The notes under the pieces were generated by a model. That model was not told the DNA's origin. It made no database searches and saw nothing but the letters and a program-made list of their open reading frames with translations. 64,000 nt of DNA from Allodiplogaster sudhausi (Eukaryota > Nematoda > Chromadorea > Rhabditida > Diplogasteridae). The first letter of the stretch is position 1. The number at the start of each line of letters is the position of its first letter. Location: contig CALZFC010000005.1 of NCBI GenBank assembly GCA_945643635.1, positions 11,617,501 through 11,681,500 on the forward strand. Direction: 5' to 3'. Below, one piece after another: positions 11,625 to 21,481 of this stretch. Made by a program: the position numbers and the translations under genes.

Positions 11625-14600
11625 ATGGCGATGGCCGACCACGAATCGAATATTCCGTTGAGGGTCGACGAAAGGAATGCGATTAGCACCGACAAGGTGG
11701 GTTACTGTAGTTTTGGTCAACTTCTTTGACTTGTTGACGAAATATATGCACTATTGAGAAGGTGGGTAGACAAGTAGACAGAAAAAGCTATAAAAACATT
11801 TGGGGGAAGGAAAAATTCGTAGTATTTTGTTGTTGTTAAAGGTTTGATTTTAAAAAAGTCAGCTATAAATTAACTCTAGGAAAGCTATAAATTAATTCAT
11901 CGATTTTCGCCTTGAAGGTAACGGCTGCATTGGCATTCGCTGTCTTCGCTGTGACGCTGAGCTCCTTCCAGTTTGGCTTCCATCTCGGTTGTATCAATGC
12001 GCCCGGCCAGGTACCTTTCTTGAGCCTAGAATTTTTGCTAGTATAAATTTTTTTGTTGAGAATTTTTTTTATCAAGAGATATTACTTTTTAAAATTTTAT
12101 TTGTATTTATTTATGTTGAAAAAAATGGTTCTAATTTTAAGCTCATCACTCAATTCTTTGTCGACTCGCACGAGGACATGTTTGGCAGCAAGCTGACGAA
12201 GGAGGAGGCGGATCTCGCGTGGTTAGATTTCTTCGGGACGTATTTTTTCTTTTTTTGTAATTTCTACACATATCTATGTACATATTGTAAACTTATTTAT
12301 ATTTATTTACTTAAACATATTACTACATAACGCGAACCTAATACCGGGGACGACACAATTATGGAATGTTGCAATTGTTATCTAAATTGCTGCAATTATT
12401 AAACATTCAACATAAAAATTAAATTAAATTTGAATTTAATTGAATTATTGAAAATTAAAACTTGAAGGTCGGTCGCCGTGGCCATCTTCTCCGTCGGGGG
12501 AATGCTTGGTGGTCTCCTGTCGGGGAAGGCTGCGGACAAGTTTGGCCGGAAAGTTGGTTCAGCTTTAACATGTTTTATTCCCTTTTCTTTTCCTAAATAT
12601 TATCAAATGTTTTATGAGTCTATGCTGGAAAAAGTGATCTTCTTGCAAAACTCTTCTAACGTTAAACAAATTATTGATTAATTCGAAAATAATTTAAAAA
12701 ATATATATATAAAGAGTCTTACCATTAGCTAAAAAAAACTATGCTTATATATATATATATATGTATGTACATATTGTAAGCGCTATTTACATAATAAAAA
12801 TTAAATTAATTTCTAAACTATTTTCCAGGGCGCTCTGCTACTCAACAACGTCTTCGCCTTCGTTGCGGCCACTCTGATGGGGCTGGCCAAGAGTGTCCAT
12901 GTCTACCCGATGATTATTGCTGGTAGATTGGTCATCGGCTTTAATTGTGGTCCGTTTTTATTTTATTTATTTCAATTTTATTTTTGTTAATATAAATTAG
13001 TCTTTATTTGTATACGAAATATGAACATTTCTAATAACGCCTTTTATGTACTACATACTTTTACATACAAACAAAATATGTTGATTATGGAGATTTTAAA
13101 GATGAATGGCGAGCGAAATTGTAGAATTAATAACGAATGAATTAAAGAAGGATTAAGCTGAATAATCCACTGAAAGACAGTTTTTTAAATATATTTACTT
13201 CTACAAATACCACATACATATTTTAATGCCAGGACTCTCCTCCGGCCTAGTGCCCATGTACTTGACTGAAGTGTCTCCAGTCAACCTTCGCGGAACCATC
13301 GGCTCCCTCAACCAGCTCCTCCTCACCATCGCCATTCTCGTGTCGCAAGTCCTCGGGCTACCGTATCTTCTGGGGAGCGAAAGTCGCTGGCCGCTTATTC
13401 TTGGTGAGACCGATAAGTGTTTAAATTTAAATTTAATATTCATTGTGCGAAACATATTTTTTCTTATTTTCGGAGATCGCTCTCCATTAATGGCCTAGTT
13501 GTCTGTGATTTCTCTCAGCCTTCACCGTGGTGCCATCGTTGCTGCAGCTGGCTACTCTTCCCTTCTGCCCCGAATCGCCCAAGTTCTCCCTCGTCGTACG
13601 GAATCAGACTGAAAGAGCTGAGGCGGATTTGAAGAAACTCCGCGCAAGGGATGATGTAATCATTTTGTTAAAACTTCTATTTAAGCCATTATTTGAAGAA
13701 AAAAAATAGTCTATTTATTTTTCTCAATCATTGATTGATCTTTTTGTGTTCAAAATACAATTTAAAACAATTATTGCTATGGTTTATTTCCATCGAACAT
13801 TACATGAAAGCTTTCTTCTTCTTTTCTTTTTTTGGTCTTCATCGAATTGGAAGGAATCAAAGAAGAAGCGCGCGCCGTGCACTCTGTGCCTAAGGTTAGA
13901 GAAAATAATGTTTAAGAGAGCCAATCTGATAGAGTCCACCATGAGCGTGCAGGGAACAAAAATATTTTTTGATTTAAATTTCCTTTATAGGGTTACTGTA
14001 GCACCCTATGAGGATTCCAAAAACATTTTTTTCAAAAATTTATTTTCGTTTTTAAGTACAGTATAGCTCGAAATGTATTTAAATGATCATAACTTTCTTT
14101 AAACCCAACGAAATTAAATTTTGAAAAGATAATAATGTAGAGCAATTAAAGAGGCATAAAACAGTAACAGATACCTTTTTGAAAGAAATTGATTTAATGG
14201 GTCATATTAGCACCCAAAGAATTCGGGGTTGCGGTTTGGGCCCCAAAACGTTCTGAGCGCGCGACTACGACAAGTCCACGTGAAAGAGGGCCTTTTATAA
14301 CCCCTGGAAAAGTACTTTATATTGTGATATCGAGACTAATGGATATCTAAAACTTTCACTGAACCAAGACATCACTGATGTGCGGGGTAGTGGAAAAACG
14401 TATAAAACTGGTCAGAATCTTGATTTCACTAAACTAAGCACACCATCAGATTCCCCGTTTGAAAACTCGCATAAAAGATGTCTGATATATCTGTTTTCTT
14501 GAAATTAATGGTTGTTTTATATTCAAAAATTGTTTTGCTCGCATTAAATTCCCCAAGAATTGTGATTTTCATGTACAAGACGTATTGAGCGGGCCAAGGA

Positions 14601-17144
14601 AATTAACTTGAATGAAAGGCAGCCCTCTTTTACCCTAAATCACTACTGTTCTTCCATATCTAGGCGCTAATTATATTCGTTACAGCTTGAAATGTCCCAT
14701 CCACTCCAAAAGGCGTCTAGGGTGAAACACTTCTATCTCGGTCCAAAGTTGGTATGACAGCACCTCCGGTAGCAGATATGAATTGCCCATTCGATTTATC
14801 ACATAAAATCACTTCACTTTAGTAATTGAATGGTTTTGAGTCGAAGTCAAGATATTTTCGTGTTCCGGTAACCCAGAAAAAAATTTCCAATAACTCCTTC
14901 TGGGTTAATTTTTGAGTCGTTATCAAAGATATTTTGCGACAAACTTGACTCCAACAGAAAGGGGAGGAAATTTTACCCCATATATGAATTGCTTATGCTG
15001 TTATGGCTACTATTTTATCGATTGCAGTTTTAAGCGAGTCGGAGAGGGTGGGCAGTACTATGGCACAGCATCACGTCATTATCGCTGTCCTCGGAGGGGA
15101 AAATCACAATTCTTGGGGAATTTAATGCGAGCAAAACAATTTTTGAATATAAAACAACCATTAATTTCAAGAAAACAGATATATCAGACATCTTTTATGT
15201 GAGTTTTCAAACGGGGAATCTGATGGTGTGCTTAGTTTAGTGAAATCTTAAGATTATGACCAGTTTTATACGTTTTTCCACTACCCCGCACATCAGTGAT
15301 GTCTTGGTTCAGTGAAAGTTTTAGATATCCATTAGTCTCGATATCACAATATTAAGTACTATTCCAGGGGTTATAAAAGGCCCTCTTTCACGTGGACTTG
15401 TCGTAGTCGCGCGCTCAGAACGTTTTGGGGCCCAAACCGCACCCCCGAATTCTTTGGGTGCTAATATGTCCCATTAAATCAATTTCTTTCAAAAAGGTAT
15501 CTGTTACTTTTTTATGCCCCTTTAATTGCTCTACATTATGATCTTTTCAAAATTTAATTTCGTTGGGTTTAAAGAAAGTTATGGTCATTTAAATAAAATC
15601 GACATTATGAGGTATACTGTACTTAAAAACGAAAATAAATTTTTGAAAAAAATGTTTTTGGAATCCTCATAGTGTGCTACAATAACCCTATAAAGGAAAT
15701 TTAAATCAAAAAAATATTTTTGTTCCCTGCGCGACCTGCATTAGCCATGGTCGAATATCCCAGACAGGCTCTCTTAATAACATAATCATGAAAATTAGCA
15801 ATTAGAAAAGATCAAATAAATTTTAATCAATATTTCAATAAATAAATTCAATAAATAAAATAGTAAATAAATAAATGTTAAATAAAATAACTCTTTTCAG
15901 GTGAGTATGGCCGACATGTTCAAGGGCGCCCTCCGCTGGCCTCTCTCCATCGCTGTCATGATGATGCTCAGTCAACAACTCTCTGGTCAGTGGATCCACA
16001 GGCGATTGATTGCTGGGTTACGGTAATCATGCCACAATTCAAATTGATAAGATTCAATCGATATTTCTACATATTAGGCATCAACGTGGCAATGTTCTAC
16101 TCGACGGTCATCTTCAGGGGCGCTGGCCTCACGGGACTCGCGCCTTTCTACGCGACTATTGGCATGGGATTTGTCAATGTCGTCATGACAGTCGTCTCAG
16201 TCTGGCTGGTAAGTTTTTTGTTTTTAATTTATTGATCTTTAAAATGTTTTTTCAAAAACAATTTTCTTCCCATGTTTCGCGGCGTTTTATTGTTTTCTGA
16301 AAAGTCGCGATGCAATTTTTACCAAAAATTTTGAGATTGAGTTTATTCTTAAACATTTTGTAATGATAACGAAATCTTTTAGGTTTAGTATATTAATCAT
16401 ATAAATGTTTTTTTTTGCCAGGTCGACCACCCCAAGTTTGGCCGCCGCTCCCTGCATCTGATCGGGCTGACTGGCATGCTCATCTCCTCTGTCTGCATCG
16501 TTGTCTCGCTCTCACTCTTTGAGGTTGGACAGGAGAGGGGTCTAAGTGGCACAGGGGCCTGGGACTAAGGATCTGGATCAGATAGAGAAACAGCGTTTCA
16601 TCCGTGTATTGGCTTCGTTTTGTTTTAGACTTCGGTGCGTATTCCACGAGTAGAGAAATACGATTTGACTGGGCAAATGATGTAGAAAATATGTACATAT
16701 GTATGTACGTACATATGTATGCACCTACATAACAGTTCTGAGTATAATCGTGGCACTAAATCACACCTGCTATTTAGGCTGGCAAGAATCCGGACGAGAC
16801 ACAGCCAAACTCGAATCAGTGGTCGTCCTATCTTGCCATCATCTTCGTTCTCTTATTTGTCGTCTCTTTCGCCACGGGACCCGGTTTGTAGTAACATTTT
16901 ATTTTACTACGGTAATTTGTATTTTAAAAAGTAAAAAAAAATGAGAATAACAATTTTAAAATGATAATTGATCATAATGACAATTTAGGTGCGATTCCCT
17001 GGTTCTTCGTCTCTGAGATCTTTTCTTCTGGTTCTCGCGGAAATGCGAATTCGATTGCGGTTAGTAGTCAATATCTTTTGACAACGTTTATTATATGTAT
17101 TTACTTACTTATTTATGTGCGATGAAGCAGAGGGAAAGAGACAT

Positions 17145-17186
<42 letters not shown>

Positions 17187-17584
17187 CGAGGTAAAGAGAA
17201 AAAAGAACGCTATCAAATTGCAGGCGATGGTGAACTGGATGGCGACTCTCTCCGTCGGCCTCACCTTCCTGCCGATTAACAACATTCTCGGGCAGTACAG
17301 CTTCTTGATATTCTCCGCTTTCCTCGCTTTCTTCATTCTCTACACGTTTGTTTATCCTTTTTTTCTTATTGTAGTGAGATTGAATAATTATAACATATTA
17401 ACATCGAAAAACGATGTAATTAATTAGTTTCGTCAAGTAACATTATTCTGGCAGTAAATTTTAATATATCTTTGCAATTCCTTTAGTTATTGTGTACTTT
17501 TCATTCAGATGGAAGTTTGTGCCTGAGACGAAGGGAAAATCGATCGAGGAGATAACCGCGGGCTTCGGCAAGCGTGGAAATTAG
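11625..17584 (+). CDS. fgt-1-like: Facilitative glucose transporter (class I GLUT-like), copy B
   Basis: Tandem paralogue of copy A with the same 15-exon plan and 503 codons: 11625-11696, 11918-12010, 12142-12221, 12468-12552, 12829-12949, 13233-13403, 13519-13655, 13835-13894, 15901-15985, 16078-16208, 16422-16523, 16778-16883, 16989-17059, 17224-17345 and 17509-17584. All GLUT signatures are kept (PESPKF, QQLSG, FGRR, GPGAIPWFF, PETKG). Exons 1-6, 8 and 12-15 have diverged from copy A, while exons 7 and 9-11 are nearly identical. Two oddities bear on function. Intron 7 ends ...TTTTTG instead of AG at the position required for exon 8, although exon 8 is intact and in phase. Intron 8 holds a 1.78-kb inverted-repeat element. 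If exon 8 is skipped the frame is kept, because it is 60 bases and phase 0, losing 20 residues of the central cytoplasmic loop. Probably coding, possibly altered. Confidence 0.88.
13950..15729. mobile_element. 1.78-kb long-inverted-repeat (foldback) element
   Basis: Left arm 13950-14570 (621 bases) and right arm 15099-15729 (631 bases) are near-perfect reverse complements around a 528-base unique spacer. The outer ends read CAGGGAAC and GTTCCCTG. The organisation is that of a non-autonomous foldback or long-TIR DNA transposon. CAGGG ends recall hAT elements, but I see no matching 8-base target duplication (TGAGCGTG against CGCGACCT). The spacer has no transposase-like frame. A 96-codon ORF (14912-15202) straddles spacer and right arm and looks fortuitous. 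Its position in intron 8 of GLUT B means the primary transcript should contain a hairpin with a stem of about 620 bp. Copy A lacks it. Confidence 0.9.
17141..17191. repeat. (GA)n tract in GLUT B intron 13
   Basis: Short GA repeat close to the acceptor of exon 14. Here the transcript strand carries GA, the opposite of most intronic tracts in this window. Confidence 0.85.
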
Positions 17585-18146
17585 GGCCGAAGGTATTTCT
17601 AGAGGGGATCTTGCCACGAATTTCTTGGTTACGGTATCGACAATCTTGTCTTATTAGCTACACACATGATACATATACTATGCAAGGAGACTTGTCCATT
17701 CTTATTTATGTACATATTTATCGATATGAAATTAGGTTGTCAAAAATTCAAAATAAAGATAATAACATAGTGTGCGCTTCTTGGAGAGCTTTTTACACCT
17801 TTGTACAATTTTAAAAAATCGTAACATTTATCTTACGATAAGATTCGTATAAGAATGATAGCTTTACTGTGTTGTGATATGATTGTAGATGACGCTGAAC
17901 TTCTGAAAGAATAAAAAAAAAACAACTTCTCCAATGCCTGCTTACTTAGATTTCTCCCTTGAAGCGCACAAAAAAAATCAGCTCCAAGCATTCAACTATC
18001 ACATTCAATCACGGAAGCCGAGGACTGCATTTTTAAAAATCGTTTCGGTCAGACGTCTTTATTCGCACCGCGAGTTGGACAAGTGCTCATGTAATGTGCG
18101 TGGCTTCTCGTTCCACCCACTAGGCTCCGCCCACCCGTCCGGCCCG
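17585..18146. other. GLUT B 3' UTR and spacer to convergent gene
   Basis: Begins with sequence similar to the post-stop region of copy A (GGTTACGGTATC shared with 8258). It contains one AATAAA (17752-17757) and no supportable gene. The next gene lies on the opposite strand, so this is a tail-to-tail spacer. Confidence 0.7.
17752..17757 (+). terminator. Poly(A) signal AATAAA of GLUT B
   Basis: Exact AATAAA 168 bases after the stop codon of the second transporter. Confidence 0.6.
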
Positions 18147-19049
18147 TCAAGCCTGTTGCGGATTGATCAGCTCGTCCACCGTGAACGTCTTGACTCCGCC
18201 TTGCTCGACGTTCGTCTTCGAACCGATCTGGAATGGAGAGTACTCTGGAAGATTAAATGAAATTCTTATCTTACAATAATATTTTTGTTTCATATAAGAA
18301 TGCCGCGAGTTTTGAAAATTTTTCCCGAAGTGACAGAAAAAAATTAGTTTACATCTCTTTTGAAATGCGCTTTGAAGAGTCTAGAATTTTGCACTAATCA
18401 GCGAGTCTGATCTCTTCCTATGTTTCTCTCTCACTTCCCTCTATCATTCTCTGTCTTACTCTGACTCTCTCTCACTCTCTCTCGCTCTCTCTCTCTCTCC
18501 CTCTCTCACTCTTCCCTGATCAGTCTCCTCCCCCTTCTCCCCTCACCTCCTGCCACATCTTCTCATCGTTCTCGTCCATCGCCGCCGCCTGCTCGGAGGT
18601 CATCCGATTCCGGCGTTCCTCGGCGCTCGCGCGTCGAAGCTGCTGCACGCGCGACCGCTCCGACGTCCACGCGCACTCGGCCTCTCGCTCCTGTGGCAAG
18701 AAGGTGGACCGTTAAATCGGAATGAGGGCCGTAAAATAGAAATTTTTCGGGCCGTAAAATACAAATTTCGAGGGCCGTAAAATACAATTTTTGAGGGCCG
18801 TAAAATTCAATTTTTGAGGGCCGTAAAATACAAATTGCGAGGGCCGTAAAATACAAATTGCGAGGGCCGTAAAATAGTTATTTTTTTCGGGTAAATTTTA
18901 TTGGAATTTTTCCTTATTTCTGCGGAAACATTTTTATTCGAGCGAGTTCGCTCGACCTTCTTCAGCTGGTTTCGCCGATAGCGGAGAAACAGGAAGCAGG
19001 CTCCGACGACGACGCCAACGAGAAGCGCGATGACGGCGAACGCGATCAG
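18147..19049 (-). CDS. 3' part of single-pass membrane protein (unrecognised)
   Basis: Three minus-strand exons join in frame. 19049-18957 (31 codons) encodes one hydrophobic transmembrane helix followed by a basic stop-transfer stretch (RYRRNQLKK). 18690-18547 (48 codons) is a charged, helical Arg/Glu-rich cytosolic segment. 18242-18147 encodes a tail containing YSPFQIGSKTNVEQGG and ending VDELINPQQA before TGA. The layout is that of a type I receptor or adhesion protein tail, with the extracellular part upstream (beyond about 19.1 kb) not identified. A possible extra minus-strand exon, 19258-19215, begins after TTTGCAG. The last acceptor is a tandem CAGAG; using the second AG keeps the frame. 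The intron between exons 1 and 2 contains a 23-bp minisatellite. I do not recognise the family. Confidence 0.55.
18420..18515. repeat. (CT)n-rich tract
   Basis: Interrupted CT/CACT repeat inside the last intron of the minus-strand membrane-protein gene. Confidence 0.75.
18726..18885. repeat. 23-bp minisatellite, about seven copies
   Basis: Tandem units starting GGGCCGTAAAATACAA and ending TTGCGA or TTTTGA, with few changes between units. It lies in the intron between the membrane-helix exon and the charged-tail exon of the minus-strand gene. Confidence 0.92.
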
Positions 19050-20076
19050 CTTAAAAAGGAAGAACGTTAAGTATGTATATAAATATACATAAATACATAC
19101 ATACTTACTTACTTATTTAGCTGTAAGTAGTAATGTAAAGGTGTGCTTTAGCAGTATGTATGTATGTAGTTCAGTATACAATTTGTCTTGTTGATCTTTG
19201 CTGACAACACTAGCTTAGGCTGGGAGACCGTCTTCTTCGTCGCTTTCCTCGGGCATCTCTGCAAATGTTTTTTTTTTCATTTCCAAATGCTATAAGATTT
19301 TAAATAAATAAAAATAATTTCTATTCTTGTCTTCGAGTTGCTCCTTCTTAAAAAAATAAAGATAATTTTCTTATTAAAGGTTTAATGTAATTGAAGAATA
19401 GAAAGGTTAATAAAACAGATTCGCACCTGCTACTGGGAGACCTGCCGGGAGACCCGACCACTTGGAGTGAAGAAGACTGGGAGAAGTGATTGAGAGCAAG
19501 TGGAGCCAATGGAAAAGCAGATGATTTCTCATGTAGACAAGTTGTTTGAATGTATGCAATTTTTCAACTAACTTTATACTGCACTCTAGCGGTTGGACAC
19601 TCCAATTATAGGTATAGGAAGAGTACATTTAGTAAGTACATACATGTGTACATATATCTGTTTCTGTTTACCGTATAGTTTACGGCGTCGCAGTTGCCCA
19701 TCTTCTTTCTCTCTGTATCTCTTTCTCTCTCTTTTTTCCTCTCTCTCTTTCTCTCTATCGTGTTTATAAGTGGTTGCTATGAGTCAGTCATCAGTAGCGT
19801 CGAGCCCGGAGGCGGTTGTTCCTCGGTTCCCAAAGTCCTCCGTTCACTGGTGTCCCTTTCCTTTGACGATCTTTCTATGAGGTATTGTCGGATCATGCGA
19901 ATGGCAAGTAGCCCATTGTCACTATGTTTGAATTGTGCGAACGGTAGTCAGTTGCGAGCGTTGCTCTGGCCTCGAGTGGCTGCTTCTCTTCGTCTCTTCG
20001 TGCTTCGCGGAAGGCTCCCGCATCATTCTTCTTGTTGTGATTATTCGACAGTCAGTCTTCAGCAGGATCAAGGAGT

Positions 20077-20122
<46 letters not shown>

Positions 20123-20329
20123 CGTCTCTCTCTTCCTCTCTATCACTTCCCACTCTCTCTCAGTCCGCTCTCCTACTCTCTCTCTCTCTCTCTTTTCCTC
20201 AATATCTTTCTCCTTCTCTCTTCATCTCGATTCTGGCACTCATTTTCATGCAAATTTGGAATCTGTGATCCAGCATAGATAGCTTAATTAAATCAAATTC
20301 TAAATTCGCTATTATTTACTGTTCTTTGT
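19050..20329. other. Region between membrane-protein gene and first tRNA
   Basis: Contains TATG/CATA runs (about 19070-19170), a possible minus-strand exon at 19215-19258, and CT tracts 19705-19760 and 20080-20215. Near 20235 is a copy of the ACTCATTTTCA.GCAAAT block that also precedes later tRNA genes. No other gene is supported. The long Leu/Ser open frame across 19.7-20.28 kb is largely microsatellite. Confidence 0.65.
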
Positions 20330-20402
20330 GGCCCTGTGGACCAATGGATAAGGCGTCGGTTTCCGGAGCCGAAGATTGTAGGTTCGAGTCCTGCCAGGGT
20401 CG
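20330..20402 (+). tRNA. trnR-CCG: tRNA-Arg (anticodon CCG), copy 1
   Basis: 73-base cloverleaf. Acceptor GGCCCTG pairs with CAGGGTC (one G-U), the anticodon arm has loop TTCCGGA, and the T arm has loop TTCGAGT. Box A and box B (GGTTCGAGTCC) are present, and a T-run terminator follows within 10 bases. It differs from the other copies by GACC in the D stem and a U-G pair in the T stem, so the D stem is weaker. It could be a slightly decayed copy. Confidence 0.85.
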
Positions 20403-20472
20403 AAATCTTTTTGGCACTTACTCTCATGTGCCATTTCTAGCTGTTTTTCTTTGTCCTAGAAGATGCATCAAC

Positions 20473-20630
20473 TCTCTCTCTCTCTCTCTCTCTCTCTCGA
20501 TCACTGTGTCTCTCTGTCTTTCACTCTCTGTCTGTCTCTCTCTTTGTCTCTGTCTGTCTGTCTCACTCTTTACCTCTGTCAGCTACTTCTCTCTCTCTTT
20601 CTCCCTTTCTCTCTCTTGCTCTCTCTTGCC
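20473..20630. repeat. (CT)n in tRNA repeat unit 1
   Basis: CT/TCTG-rich microsatellite between tRNA copies 1 and 2. The corresponding tract between copies 2 and 3 is 20908-21028. Both are followed by the same ACAGG.TCTCATTTTCAG block. Confidence 0.85.
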
Positions 20631-20760
20631 GTCCTTACAGGATCTCATTTTCAGGCAAATACGGAATACCTAGTAATATATAAATTCGGCAAATTGTAAG
20701 TAAGACACCAGCAGAAAGCGTGATTAAATAAATAAATTCGATATAATTCGCATAATTCGT

Positions 20761-20833
20761 GGCCCTGTGGCCCAATGGATAAGGCGTCGGTTTCCGGAGC
20801 CGAAGATTGCAGGTTCGAGTCCTGCCAGGGTCG
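20761..20833 (+). tRNA. trnR-CCG: tRNA-Arg (anticodon CCG), copy 2
   Basis: 73 bases with all arms and CCG at positions 34-36. D arm GCCC/AGGC has one C-A mismatch. A TTTTT terminator follows. Copies 1-3 sit in tandem units of roughly 430 and 407 bases, each unit made of tRNA, CT microsatellite and a block containing CTCATTTTCAG. Confidence 0.92.
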
Positions 20834-20906
20834 GAAAGTTTTTGTCACCCACCAATGAGTTTAGTTATTTCATCGTGGCATTTCTAGTTGTTTTTCTTTG
20901 TTCTTT

Positions 20907-20951
<45 letters not shown>

Positions 20952-21167
20952 GTCTGTCTCTCTGTATCTCTGTCTCGCTCTCTACCTCTACCATCCCCTT
21001 CTCTCTCTCTCCCTCTCTCTCTTACTCTCTGTTGATAACCTTACAGGCTCTCATTTTCAGACAAATACGGAACATTCAGTAGTGCATAAATTCGGAAAAT
21101 TGTAAGAAAGACACCAGAAGAAAGAGTAATTAAATAAAATTCGATATATGTAATTGTCATGGTTCGT

Positions 21168-21240
21168 GGCCCTGTGGCCTAATGGATAAGGCGTCGGTTT
21201 CCGGAGCCGAAGATTGCAGGTTCGAGTCCTGCCAGGGTCG
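21168..21240 (+). tRNA. trnR-CCG: tRNA-Arg (anticodon CCG), copy 3
   Basis: 73 bases with D stem GCCT/AGGC fully paired, so this is one of the two best-formed copies. A run of nine T follows within 10 bases. About 240 bases downstream is the start of the 21482 secreted-protein gene. Confidence 0.94.
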
Positions 21241-21481
21241 AAAACTTTTTTTTTAATGATTCTAGCCGTTTCTTTGTGCCCTTTCTAGCTGTTATTTCTT
21301 TCTTTCTACATAGAATTTGCAATTAGGCTGCTTCGGACGTGTCAGGGTCTTTGCGGAAGGAGTTTTCGTCTTCATGACACATGAAAATGGAAAGGCCTAC
21401 TGCTTCTTGGACTTGAGAGCAATGAAAACAAAATTCGGTGGCTAGGTTTTAGAAAGTGGAAAGGGGAAAGGAGCCTCAACT

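Noticed and set aside
14912..15202. 96-codon ORF within the foldback element
   Set aside because: It crosses the spacer/right-arm boundary, so half of it is repeat sequence. It has no transposase motif and no initiation context.
13950..15729. hAT transposon assignment from CAGGG ends
   Set aside because: No 8-base target duplication flanks the ends and no transposase is encoded, so I left the family undetermined.
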